DNA of 64,000 nucleotides from CAWBRT01 sp963832785. Its GTDB lineage: Bacteria > Acidobacteriota > Terriglobia > Terriglobales > Acidobacteriaceae. The notes beneath the pieces were generated by a model. That model was not told the DNA's origin and did no database searches. It saw only the letters and a program-made list of their open reading frames with translations. Shown here in pieces: positions 1 to 7,631 of this stretch (within the stretch, counting starts at the first letter, position 1; each line of letters opens with the position of its first letter). The DNA is taken from contig CAWHVF010000004.1 of the NCBI GenBank assembly GCA_963832785.1, positions 62,001 through 126,000 on the forward strand. Reading direction: 5' to 3'. Both the position numbers and the translations under genes were made by a program.

Positions 1-321
1 GACATTCCGGATTCCGTCGCTCAGGCCGGAGCCGCCGCCGCCGAAGCCATGGCGCTGATCGACTCCAAGTTTGTGGAACTTGAGCCTTACACCGCGTTCG
101 TGATGGAAGAAGAGTGCTCGGGCTGCAAGAGCTGCGTCCCGCTCTGCCCCTATCACGCCATCTTGTTCGCCGAGGACAAGAAGAAGGCAAGCATTAACGA
201 GGTGCTCTGCAAGGGTTGCGGCACCTGCGTGGCGGCTTGTCCGTCGGGAACCATTCAGCAGAATTTCTTCGAGGACCAGGAGATTTTCGAGGAGATCGAG
301 GGGGTGCTGGCCTATGCCTAA
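1..321 (+). CDS. hdrA: HdrA-type heterodisulfide reductase subunit A, C-terminal part (cut by window edge)
   Basis: The reading frame is open from base 1, so only the last 106 residues are present. They carry two four-cysteine clusters of the bacterial ferredoxin type (CSGCKSC...CP and CKGCGTC...CP), and the lead-in resembles the end of HdrA, the FAD and iron-sulfur subunit that bifurcates or relays electrons in heterodisulfide reductase complexes. The next genes encode MvhD, MvhG and MvhA, which are the known partners of HdrA. The stop codon overlaps the MvhD start by 8 bases, so translation is probably coupled. The upstream HdrA body and any HdrB/HdrC genes lie outside the window. A GltD/HdrA-like fusion protein cannot be excluded from this fragment alone. 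Confidence 0.85.
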   Translation, partial: DIPDSVAQAGAAAAEAMALIDSKFVELEPYTAFVMEEECSGCKSCVPLCPYHAILFAEDKKKASINEVLCKGCGTCVAACPSGTIQQNFFEDQEIFEEIEGVLAYA

Positions 322-793
322 ACACCAAAACGGCGGGAAAAAACCGTCCGGGCAGAATTTCGAACCGCGCATCGTCGCCTTTTTCTGCAACTGGTGCACA
401 TACCTGGCCGCCGACCTGGCCGGCACCTCGCGCATGAAGTATGCACCTAACGTGCGCGTGGTGCGCGTGATGTGCTCGGGCCGGGTCGATCCGCAATTCG
501 TGCTGAGCGCCTTTGCCCACGGCGCCGACGGAGTGCTGATCGGCGGCTGCCACCCGGGCGACTGCCACTACCAGGAGGGCAACTACAAGACGCTCCGCCG
601 CTACCGTCTGCTGAAGCGCATGCTGCACGACATGGGAATCGAGGACGAGCGCTTCCGGCTGGAGTGGATCTCCGCCGCCGAGGGCGACCGCGTGCGCACG
701 GTGATTAACGACATGGTGGAAAAGGTCCGTGCCTGCGGGCCCCTGAATCTCCGTCCGCAAGCAGGAGATCTTTGCCGCGGAGGTGACAGCCTG
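314..793 (+). CDS. mvhD: MvhD-type hydrogenase iron-sulfur (delta) subunit, in frame with mvhG
   Basis: The first about 145 residues match the MvhD/FlpD family, a small [2Fe-2S] protein that passes electrons between HdrA and the Mvh hydrogenase. Visible family marks are FFCNWCTY near residue 20, RVMCSGRVDP near 55 and IGGCHPGDCHY near 80, which supply the cluster cysteines. The frame does not stop but runs straight into mvhG at 794. Two things suggest the genes are really separate: a near-perfect ribosome site GGAGGTGA (779-786) lies 7 bases before ATG 794, and another frame reads to a TGA at 792-794 that overlaps that ATG. A one-base indel around 750-756 would restore a conventional MvhD end. 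I therefore end the feature at the mvhG start; a natural MvhD-MvhG fusion is the alternative. Confidence 0.8.
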
Positions 794-1789
794 ATGCCGG
801 AAAAACCTAAAGTGGCGTTTTACTGGTGCGCATCCTGCGGCGGCTGCGAGGAAGCTGTGGTCGACCTGGCAGAGGGTGTGCTCGACGTCGTTGCCGCGGT
901 GGACATCGTATTCTGGCCCGTGGCACTGGATTTCAAGCGCAAGGACGTGGAAGCCATGCCCCGCCAGTCCATCTGGGCCACGTTCCTGAACGGCGCCATC
1001 CGCAGCACCGAGCAGGAGGAGATGGCCCATCTGCTGCGGGAAAAGTCGCAGGTGATGATTGCCTTCGGCTCCTGTTCGCATTTGGGCGGAATTCCCGGCC
1101 TGGCGAACCTGTTTGAGCGGGAGAGCATTCTCGATGAGGTCTACCAGGCTTCCCCCAGCACCGTAAACGCGCAGAAAACGCGGCCGCAGCTCCATTACAA
1201 AGAAAACTCCCACGCCGTGGAGTTGCCCGGGCTTTACTCGACCGTGCGGGCTCTGGACCAGGTGGTCGACGTTGACTATTACATTCCCGGCTGCCCGCCA
1301 ACAGCCGGAATATTTCGCAGCGCACTTCAGACTCTGCTGGGCGGGCAATTGCCGGCCAAAGGAACGGTGCTGGCGCCCGACTGCGCGCTTTGCAGCGAGT
1401 GTCCAAGAAAGGATTCGAAGCCGGAAACGCTGGCGCTCACGGAGTTCAAGCGCCCGCCACAAGTGCTGATCGACGAAGAGAAATGTCTGCTGGCGCAGGG
1501 CGTGATCTGCATGGGCCCGGCGACTCGCGGCGGCTGCGAAGCCGTCTGCATACGCGGCAACATGCCATGCTCCGGCTGCTGCGGGCCCACCAGCCGGGTG
1601 CGGGACCAGGGCGCCAAGGCGCTGTGCTCGCTGGCGTCGCTGATCGACAGCAAGGATGAAGTTGAGATCGACCGCGTACTGCAGACCATTCCCGACCCGG
1701 TCGGCACCTTCTACCGTTATGGCCTGCCTTCATCTCTGTTAAGGCGGAAGCACTGCAAAGGCGTGCCGTTACAAGAAGCTTGCAAATGA
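794..1789 (+). CDS. mvhG: MvhG-type [NiFe]-hydrogenase small subunit
   Basis: This 331-residue protein belongs to the small-subunit family of F420-non-reducing (group 3c) hydrogenases, which carry electrons from the NiFe site through iron-sulfur clusters. The proximal-cluster cysteines are visible in WCASCGGCEE near the N-terminus, in GSCSHLGG and in PGCPPT. A cysteine-rich C-terminal part (CALCSECP, then about nine more cysteines) can hold the medial and distal clusters. The start at ATG 794 is chosen because of the strong GGAGGTGA site 7 bases upstream, although the frame is open into mvhD. mvhA begins 8 bases after its stop. There is no signal peptide, so the complex is cytoplasmic as expected for Mvh. 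Confidence 0.88.
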   Translation: MPEKPKVAFYWCASCGGCEEAVVDLAEGVLDVVAAVDIVFWPVALDFKRKDVEAMPRQSIWATFLNGAIRSTEQEEMAHLLREKSQVMIAFGSCSHLGGIPGLANLFERESILDEVYQASPSTVNAQKTRPQLHYKENSHAVELPGLYSTVRALDQVVDVDYYIPGCPPTAGIFRSALQTLLGGQLPAKGTVLAPDCALCSECPRKDSKPETLALTEFKRPPQVLIDEEKCLLAQGVICMGPATRGGCEAVCIRGNMPCSGCCGPTSRVRDQGAKALCSLASLIDSKDEVEIDRVLQTIPDPVGTFYRYGLPSSLLRRKHCKGVPLQEACK

Positions 1790-1797
1790 GGTAGCTC

Positions 1798-3336
1798 ATG
1801 TCTAGCACACAAGCAGCAACCATAGAAAACGCCAAGGCCAGCGGCCAGTCGGCCCGGCGCATCACCATCGATCCCATCACCCGCCTGGAAGGACATGGCA
1901 AGATCGAAATCTTCCTGGACGACGCTGGCCAAGTGGAGCGCGCCTTTTTCCAGGTGCCCGAGCTGCGTGGCTTCGAAAAGTTCGTGCAGGGACGCCCGGC
2001 GGAAGAAATGCCGCAGATCACCTCCCGCATCTGCGGCGTCTGCCCGACGGCGCACCACATGGCGGCGACCAAGGCCCTCGATCATCTTTATAAGGTCGAG
2101 CCTCCGTCGGCGGCAAAAAAGATTCGTGAACTCATTTACAGCACGTTTTACACCGAAGACCATGCCCTTCACTTTTACTTTCTGGGCGGCCCGGACTTCG
2201 TGGTCGGACCGGAAGCCCCGGCGGCCGAGCGCAACGTGCTGGGGGTGATCGCCAAGGTGGGCGTCGAGACCGGCAAAAAGGTGATTTCCATGCGCCGCCG
2301 CCTGCGTGAGCTGATCGCCCTTGCCGGCGGAAAAGTTGCGCATCCCGTCTTCGGCTTGCCCGGCGGCGTGGCCAAGCGCATGACGCCGGAAATGCAGAAA
2401 CAGTTTCAGGAAGTGGCTGCCGACGCGGTGGAGTTCGGCAAATTCACCTTGCAGGTTTTTGAAGACGTTGTTCTCAAGAACAGCGATTACGTTCGCCTGG
2501 TGCTTTCCGATGCCTACACCCACCACACCTACTACATGGGGATGGTCGACGCCAAAAACCGGGTGAACTTCTATGATGGATCTCTCCGTGTAGTTTCTCC
2601 AGACGGCAAGGAGTGGAAGAAATTTCCTTCCGAGCAGTACCTGGAAAATATCGCCGAGCATGTCGAGCCCTGGAGCTACCTGAAATTCTGTTACCTGAAG
2701 CCGGTAGGCTGGAAAGGCTTCAAGGAAGGTGCCGACAGTGGGGTTTACTGCGTCGCCCCGCTGGCGCGCCTGAATACCAGCGACGGCATGGCCACACCGC
2801 TCGCCCAGGAGGCTTACGAGAAGTACCTGGCGACCCTGGGCGGCAAGCCGGTTCACCAGACGCTGGCCAATCACTGGGCACGGGTCATCGAGCTGCTCTA
2901 TGCCGCCGAGCGCATGCAGGAGCTTGCCTCCGATCCGGAGCTGACTGATCCTAACGTGCGCACGCTTCCCACCGAGAAGCCTCACGAGGGCGTTGGCGTT
3001 GTCGAAGCCCCGCGCGGGACGCTGATCCACCATTATCAAACCGATGAGAATGGGATCGTGCAGAAAGCCAATCTCATCGTAGCTACGCAGAACAACGGCG
3101 CCCGCATTGCCATGAGCGTCGAGAAAGCGGCCAAGTCGCTTATCTCCGGCGGAAACGTTCCCGAGGGTGTGCTCAACAAGATTGAGATGGCGTTTCGCGC
3201 CTACGACCCATGTCACGGCTGCGCCACGCATTCGCTGCCCGGAAACATGCCTCTGGTAGTTCGGGTTCGCGATCGTGGCGGCGCTTTGATAGCTACTCTG
3301 CGGCGCGACTTCGACGGGAGCGTGCATCGTGACTAG
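1798..3336 (+). CDS. mvhA: MvhA-type [NiFe]-hydrogenase large (catalytic) subunit
   Basis: This 512-residue protein shows both nickel-binding motifs of [NiFe] hydrogenases: RICGVCPTAH at residues 77-86 and DPCHGCATH at 470-478. The four cysteines (79, 82, 472, 475) are the expected Ni/Fe ligands. Thirty-four residues follow the last motif; family members carry such a tail as a peptide removed during maturation, and the next gene encodes the likely protease. Overall sequence and neighbours place it in group 3c (Mvh), which oxidises H2 and feeds electrons through MvhG and MvhD to HdrA for flavin-based bifurcation. It ends inside the protease gene (8-base overlap), so all these genes form one operon. 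Confidence 0.93.
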   Translation: MSSTQAATIENAKASGQSARRITIDPITRLEGHGKIEIFLDDAGQVERAFFQVPELRGFEKFVQGRPAEEMPQITSRICGVCPTAHHMAATKALDHLYKVEPPSAAKKIRELIYSTFYTEDHALHFYFLGGPDFVVGPEAPAAERNVLGVIAKVGVETGKKVISMRRRLRELIALAGGKVAHPVFGLPGGVAKRMTPEMQKQFQEVAADAVEFGKFTLQVFEDVVLKNSDYVRLVLSDAYTHHTYYMGMVDAKNRVNFYDGSLRVVSPDGKEWKKFPSEQYLENIAEHVEPWSYLKFCYLKPVGWKGFKEGADSGVYCVAPLARLNTSDGMATPLAQEAYEKYLATLGGKPVHQTLANHWARVIELLYAAERMQELASDPELTDPNVRTLPTEKPHEGVGVVEAPRGTLIHHYQTDENGIVQKANLIVATQNNGARIAMSVEKAAKSLISGGNVPEGVLNKIEMAFRAYDPCHGCATHSLPGNMPLVVRVRDRGGALIATLRRDFDGSVHRD

Positions 3337-3874
3337 CGTTGCCAGCATGCCGCCCATCGAGCCGCGCGCACGAGCGCCGGCCACGCGGGTCCTCTGCCTG
3401 GGCAATGACATACTGGCCGATGACGCGCTGGGCTTGGTGGTTGCTGATCGCCTTCGGGAATTCGCCCTCCCTGGGATCGAAATCGTTAGCAGCGCCGAGA
3501 GCGGCTTTCATCTCCTTGACCATCTTCTCGACACCCAAATGCTGGTGGTGGTCGACACGGTGCAAACCGGGCTGGCGCCGCCGGGAACTATTTATCAGCT
3601 TCGTCCTGACGAAATGCACGTCGCGTCCGGTGGATCGCCGCACTACGTCGGCCTGTCCGAAACTCTTGCCCTCGCCCGGCGCCTGGGCCTGCCGGCGGCT
3701 CACGATATCGTCATTCTTGCCGTGGAATGCTCAGACCGTCTCGCCGTGGGCGGGGAAATGCATTCCGATGTCCGGGCTGCCATACCTCCGCTGCTGCGCA
3801 AGCTGTATTCTCTTCTGCTCCCTCACGCACGCGCTGCCATACCTGAGCCGCCTCGCACTCACGCCGGTCGATGA
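3329..3874 (+). CDS. Hydrogenase maturation protease (HyaD/HycI/FrcD family)
   Basis: This 181-residue protein shows the GNDILADDALG motif near residue 26, in which the aspartate binds nickel in this endopeptidase family. It also has the expected hydrophobic beta-strands (MLVVVDTVQTG, DIVILAVEC). Such enzymes cut the C-terminal tail from the matured large subunit, and the gene directly follows and overlaps the large-subunit gene whose tail would be its substrate. The GTG at 3329 is the first start in frame and overlaps the mvhA end; ATG 3347 is an alternative that would drop six residues. The last 25 residues are proline- and arginine-rich and may be dispensable. Confidence 0.88.
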   Translation: MTSVASMPPIEPRARAPATRVLCLGNDILADDALGLVVADRLREFALPGIEIVSSAESGFHLLDHLLDTQMLVVVDTVQTGLAPPGTIYQLRPDEMHVASGGSPHYVGLSETLALARRLGLPAAHDIVILAVECSDRLAVGGEMHSDVRAAIPPLLRKLYSLLLPHARAAIPEPPRTHAGR

Positions 3875-4113
3875 CCAATATCCAGCATCCCGGAGCCAAT
3901 GATCGGAGATTTCGAACCGCGCAAAACGGCGGTGGCCGTGACTTTTGTCATTGCCTCCCCGTTTCGGCTAAGACACAATCTGTATGACGCATGTTGAGGA
4001 ACAATCCTGGTGATAAGAGCTTGAAGGGATTGGCATAGTGGATTGCAGAGGCGTGCAATAAGATAAATAAAGGAGAACGAGGCAGGTTCCGAGCGATCCT
4101 GCCGAGGTGAAAC

Positions 4114-4365
4114 ATGGCATATGTGATTACAGAAGGGTGCACGAAGGACGGAGCCTGCGTAGACGCTTGTCCTGTGGATTGCATTCACCCCAAGAAGGAC
4201 GATCCGGCATTTGAACAGGAAGAAATGCTTCACATCAACCCGGAAGAGTGCATCGATTGCGGCGCTTGCGTTCCGGTCTGCCCGGTATCAGTCATTTATG
4301 TGCTGGAGGAGGTTCCCGAAAACTTGAAGCAATATGTAGAACGTAATACTGCCTATTTTAAGTGA
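4114..4365 (+). CDS. fdxA: Ferredoxin, FdxA-like seven- or eight-iron type
   Basis: This 83-residue protein has a first motif C-x5-C-x3-CP (residues 9-19) and a second CIDCGACVPVCP. That is the layout of FdxA-like ferredoxins with one [3Fe-4S] and one [4Fe-4S] cluster, though a two-[4Fe-4S] state cannot be excluded by eye. GAGGTGA lies three to four bases before the ATG. It sits 239 bases after the hydrogenase operon on the same strand and is a natural electron acceptor for an Hdr/Mvh bifurcating complex, but a separate transcript is possible. The 3875-4113 gap holds no other gene that I recognise. Confidence 0.9.
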   Translation: MAYVITEGCTKDGACVDACPVDCIHPKKDDPAFEQEEMLHINPEECIDCGACVPVCPVSVIYVLEEVPENLKQYVERNTAYFK

Positions 4366-4542
4366 ATAGCACCGGCTTCGAGTATGACTCCGCGCAGGCC
4401 CGTCTGGCGCCGGACTAAGGCACCGGAAAGTGCGGCGTATGCCGACTTGCAATCGACGGCGTTTGTAATGAAACTCAGGCGGCTGGCGAGCTAAACTTCT
4501 TCTCTGGCGGGGCTCAGTAGCACCCCCCGCCATCGCAAGGCA

Positions 4543-4638
4543 ATGCGCCCCATAGACACGATCGCCGTTGTAAGCGGCGGGCCGGCTGGAGCATTGGCTG
4601 CTGAACGGCTGGCGGCGAGTCGCTTCCCGGCGGCGTAA
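4543..4638 (+). pseudogene. Relic: N-terminal FAD-binding segment of a flavin-dependent oxidoreductase
   Basis: A 31-codon open frame begins with ATG and reads a typical dinucleotide-binding start: IAVVSGGPAGALAAERLA, close to the GxGxxG fold of geranylgeranyl-reductase/tryptophan-halogenase-like flavoproteins, followed at once by a stop. Real family members are about 400 residues long, so this is a remnant of a deleted gene. It may instead be a chance short frame, but the order hydrophobic strand, glycine loop, alanine-rich helix with a glutamate is specific. It lies in the otherwise empty 4366-4712 interval between the ferredoxin and the alcohol dehydrogenase. Confidence 0.5.
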
Positions 4639-4680
4639 CATTTGGCGTGTTTTGCACACATACTGACACTTTTTGCATAC

Positions 4681-4686
4681 TATAAT
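4681..4686 (+). promoter_or_regulatory. Candidate -10 element (TATAAT) for the alcohol dehydrogenase
   Basis: A perfect TATAAT lies 26 bases before the ATG at 4713. No good -35 hexamer occurs at 16-18 bases; TTGCAC at 4652-4657 is too far away (23 bases). An extended -10 is not obvious. If used, the transcript would have a leader of only about 20 bases with a weak ribosome site (AAGAG). Confidence 0.3.
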
Positions 4687-4712
4687 ATTTGCCTTGCATC
4701 TCAAATAAGAGC

Positions 4713-5771
4713 ATGTACAAAGCAAAAGCTTACTTCGCTGCCAGTGCAACATCGCCGCTTGCCTCCACCACCATCGCGCGGCGCGATCCGACCGAACACG
4801 ACGTACAGATCGAAATTCTCTACTGCGGCATCTGTCATTCCGATCTCCACCAGGTCCGCAACGAGTGGAGCGGGGTGATGCCCACCGTCTACCCCTGCAT
4901 CCCCGGCCACGAAATCGTCGGACGTGTTGCCAAGGTCGGCTCTGCGGTTTCCAAGCTCAAGCCCGGCGACCTCGCTGCGGTGGGCTGCCTGGTCGACTCG
5001 GACCGCACCTGCCCCGAGTGCCAAGCAGGCCTCGAGCAGTTCTGCCCAAACTTGACCCTTACCTATAACGGCCCGGACAAGCATCTGGGAGGCGTCACCT
5101 ACGGCGGCTACTCCGACAGCATCGTCGTCGACCAGAGGTTCGTCCTGCGCGTTCCCTCAAACCTGAAGCTTGCCGGAGCCGCTCCTTTGCTTTGCGCCGG
5201 CATAACTACTTATTCCCCCATGCGCCACTGGGGCGTCACCAAGGGCAAGAAAATTGGCGTGGTCGGCCTTGGCGGACTGGGGCACATGGGCGTGAAGTTT
5301 GCCCATAAGCTCGGGGCCCACGTTGTAGTCTTCACCACTTCACCCAACAAGCGGGAAGACGCACTTCGCCTCGGAGCAGACGAGGTCGTCATCTCGCGGA
5401 ATGCGGGTGAGATGCGAAAGCACGCCGGCAGCTTCGACTTCATTCTCGACGCCGTCGCCGCCGACCACGACATCAATGCATACATCAATCTCTTGCGCCG
5501 CGATGGCAACATCACCCTGGTCGGCGCGCCGGAGAAGCCTCTCGCCGTTCCGGCATTCGGCCTGATCATGGGCCGCCGCAGCCTCTCCGGCTCGCCCATT
5601 GGCGGTATCCCCGAGACCCAGGAGATGCTCGACTTCTGCGGGCAGCACAACATAACCGCCGACGTCGAGGTCATTCCCATTCAAAAGGTCAACGAAGCTT
5701 ACGAGAGATTGCTCAAGTCGGACGTGAAGTACCGCTTCTCGATTGATATGGCGTCTCTCAAATCCGAGTAA
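4713..5771 (+). CDS. Zinc-dependent alcohol/aldehyde reductase (cinnamyl alcohol dehydrogenase/YahK type)
   Basis: This 352-residue protein is a medium-chain dehydrogenase. The catalytic zinc site is seen in CGICHSDLHQVRNEW and PGHEIVGRV. The structural zinc cysteines are in DRTCPECQAGLEQFC, and the nucleotide-binding loop is VVGLGGLGHMGVKFA near residue 190. Such enzymes reduce aldehydes with NADPH in the cytoplasm. A TTG-initiated extension to 4689 exists, but ATG 4713 gives the usual MYKAKAY N-terminus and is preferred. It stands alone, with a TATAAT box just upstream. The substrate cannot be read from the sequence. Confidence 0.9.
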   Translation: MYKAKAYFAASATSPLASTTIARRDPTEHDVQIEILYCGICHSDLHQVRNEWSGVMPTVYPCIPGHEIVGRVAKVGSAVSKLKPGDLAAVGCLVDSDRTCPECQAGLEQFCPNLTLTYNGPDKHLGGVTYGGYSDSIVVDQRFVLRVPSNLKLAGAAPLLCAGITTYSPMRHWGVTKGKKIGVVGLGGLGHMGVKFAHKLGAHVVVFTTSPNKREDALRLGADEVVISRNAGEMRKHAGSFDFILDAVAADHDINAYINLLRRDGNITLVGAPEKPLAVPAFGLIMGRRSLSGSPIGGIPETQEMLDFCGQHNITADVEVIPIQKVNEAYERLLKSDVKYRFSIDMASLKSE

Positions 5772-5901
5772 TCTATGAACAAGCGCTGGCGCGTGTCTGG
5801 CAGCGCTTTTCTCAAGTTGGAGGAGCTGGGAGCCCGTCTCGGCGATCCTGCGCAGAGCCGGGCTATGATGCAAAAGCGCAACTGCTAAATGGAGTCAGAA
5901 G

Positions 5902-6297
5902 ATGGAAATCAAGAGAAGTGGCTCACAACCATCCGGCAAAGGAGCGACTGAGTATTTTACCGGCGCTGTACGTGTCGACCCTCTGTTCCGGGCAAACGAT
6001 CCGGCGCGCGCCATCGGCGCCAGTGTCACGTTCGAACCCGGCGCTCGGACAGCCTGGCACACCCATCCTCTGGGCCAGACCTTGATCGTGACGGCCGGCT
6101 GTGGCCGCGTACAGCGCTGGGGTGGTCCGATCGAGGAAATTCGCCCAGGCGACGTAGTCTCCATCCCGCCTGGCGAGAAGCATTGGCATGGCGCCACGCC
6201 AACCACGGCCATGACGCACATCGCCATTCAGGAACATCTCGACGGCAAGGCCGCCGACTGGATGGAAAAGGTTAGCGACGAACAGTACCGCAGGTGA
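5902..6297 (+). CDS. Small cupin-domain protein (carboxymuconolactone decarboxylase-associated type)
   Basis: This 131-residue protein has a single cupin fold. WHTHPLGQTLIVTAG supplies the first metal-binding histidines, and PGDVVSIPPGEKHWHG gives the second motif with its histidine. Proteins of this kind occur next to alcohol dehydrogenases and carboxymuconolactone-decarboxylase-like genes and are often annotated as quercetin-dioxygenase-like cupins; the reaction is usually unknown. It follows the dehydrogenase by 130 bases on the same strand and could be co-transcribed. ATG 5902 is the only reasonable start, with GGAG about 8-9 bases upstream. Confidence 0.85.
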   Translation: MEIKRSGSQPSGKGATEYFTGAVRVDPLFRANDPARAIGASVTFEPGARTAWHTHPLGQTLIVTAGCGRVQRWGGPIEEIRPGDVVSIPPGEKHWHGATPTTAMTHIAIQEHLDGKAADWMEKVSDEQYRR

Positions 6298-6499
6298 TTA
6301 TACTTCCCAAACGCTGTGCTCGGACCGCACGGCGTGCTCACTAGCCGGGCCCTGTTTTCGTGAACTTCCGCATATCACCAACCGGAATCGTGCTTCCCGG
6401 GTGGACCCGGATTATCAGATCGGGTTTGCGCGGCCTGAGGTCATACGGGCGCGGAGTGGCTGCGCCGTGGGCTTGCGGCCGTGTCTTGTAAATTTCGGG

Positions 6500-6527
6500 T
6501 TGCAAGCGCGCCCTCACGCAGTAAAAT
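6500..6527 (+). promoter_or_regulatory. Candidate sigma-70 promoter for the transketolase operon
   Basis: TTGCAA (6500-6505) and TAAAAT (6522-6527) are separated by 16 bases, each matching the consensus at four or five positions. Transcription would begin near 6534, about 30 bases before the short leader frame at 6563. Nothing else in the 6298-6600 interval looks like a gene. Confidence 0.4.
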
Positions 6528-6562
6528 GCACGGTGATTAAGCATTCAAAAGGGAGATTCCAG

Positions 6563-6604
6563 ATGACACCGTCCGTGCCCGGACAGGAAAGGGCGGAAGC
6601 ATGA
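6563..6604 (+). CDS. Possible 13-residue leader peptide overlapping the dehydrogenase start
   Basis: ATG 6563 is preceded by AAGGGAG with seven bases spacing, and the frame (MTPSVPGQERAEA) ends in a TGA that overlaps the ATG of the next gene as ATGA. This geometry is typical of translational coupling. The peptide has no regulatory codon run that I can recognise. It may be a real leader or simply a fortuitous short frame whose ribosome site helps load the dehydrogenase message. Confidence 0.35.
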   Translation: MTPSVPGQERAEA

Positions 6605-7626
6605 AAGCGCTAGTCTACTATGGGCCGCAAGACCTGCGGCTGGCGGAGATTGCCAATCCCAAACCGGCGTCCGGAGAGGCGTTGGTCCGGGTAAGGTCCT
6701 GTGGTATCTGCGGTTCGGACGTGCATGGCTACCTGGGAATTACCGGTCGACGACTCCCGCCCATGGTCATGGGCCACGAGTTTTCCGGCGAAGTTGCCGC
6801 TGTCGGCGAGGGCGTGACCGAGGTCAAGATGGGCGATCGGGTGGCGCCTTATCCCGTCATCTTCTGCGGAACCTGCGAGCCCTGCCGGCAGGGCAACGTT
6901 CATGTCTGCCTCCACAAGAAGGCCCTCGGGGTGCTCGACTGCAACGGGGCCATGACCGAATACGTGTCCATTCCGGCCAAGCTTCTGTTCCAACTCGCCG
7001 GGAATGTCTCCTATGACGTGGGCGCGATGATGGAGCCCCTGGCCGTAGCCTACCGGGCGGTGAATCATGCCGGCGATCTGACGGGCAAGAACGTCTTGAT
7101 CGTCGGATCAGGGACGATCGGACTGCTGGCCATGGCCATCGTCAGGATGCGCAATCCGGCCAAAATATTCGTCTCCGATCTCAGTGATATTCGGCTCGGT
7201 GTTGCCAGGCAGATGGGGGCGGACTGCGCTATCAACCCTTCGACAGGCGATATTGCCGAGCGCGTCAGGAATGAGACCGGCGGAGTTGGCGTTGACGTTG
7301 CCTTTGAAGCGGTCGGCGCGGCGCCTACCGTGCAGCAGGCGATGGCCTGCCTGAGAGTTGGCGGGACAGCGGTGTGGATCGGCAACTCGGCCAAGATGAT
7401 CAACCTCAACATGCAGGAAATCGTCACCAGAGAACTGCGCGTAGTGGGTACATTTCTATACTCATTCAAGGAATTCGGCGAGGTCGCAGAGCTGTTGAAC
7501 GGCGGGAAGCTGAACCTCGAGCCAATGATCAGCTTGAAAGCGCCCATGATGGAAAAAGGGATCGAACTCTTCGCCAAACTGGCCAAGGATCCCGGCGCAC
7601 TGATTAAAGTTGTTCTTAATAATTAG
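6601..7626 (+). CDS. Zinc-binding medium-chain dehydrogenase, polyol/galactitol-phosphate type
   Basis: This 341-residue protein resembles sorbitol and galactitol-1-phosphate 5-dehydrogenases. Catalytic-zinc residues are in CGICGSDVHGY and MGHEFSGEV. Structural cysteines are in CGTCEPCRQGNVHVC, and the Rossmann loop VGSGTIGLLAM lies near residue 168. It would oxidise a polyol or sugar alcohol to a ketose with NAD+. It heads an operon with split transketolase and a sugar-binding protein: the transketolase start is 6 bases after its stop. That context suggests a pentitol or similar sugar as substrate, with the ketose phosphate entering the pentose phosphate route. A kinase is not seen here. Confidence 0.88.
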   Translation: MKALVYYGPQDLRLAEIANPKPASGEALVRVRSCGICGSDVHGYLGITGRRLPPMVMGHEFSGEVAAVGEGVTEVKMGDRVAPYPVIFCGTCEPCRQGNVHVCLHKKALGVLDCNGAMTEYVSIPAKLLFQLAGNVSYDVGAMMEPLAVAYRAVNHAGDLTGKNVLIVGSGTIGLLAMAIVRMRNPAKIFVSDLSDIRLGVARQMGADCAINPSTGDIAERVRNETGGVGVDVAFEAVGAAPTVQQAMACLRVGGTAVWIGNSAKMINLNMQEIVTRELRVVGTFLYSFKEFGEVAELLNGGKLNLEPMISLKAPMMEKGIELFAKLAKDPGALIKVVLNN

Positions 7627-7631
7627 TTGGA

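Noticed and set aside
194..1462. Long minus-strand open frame opposite the mvhD/mvhG genes (another at 1717-3411)
   Set aside because: Arginine- and histidine-rich shadow frames of real GC-rich genes, with no family features.
4031..4046. TGGCA...TTGC motif upstream of the ferredoxin resembling a sigma-54 promoter
   Set aside because: GG and GC are 11 bases apart instead of 10, which sigma-54 does not tolerate.
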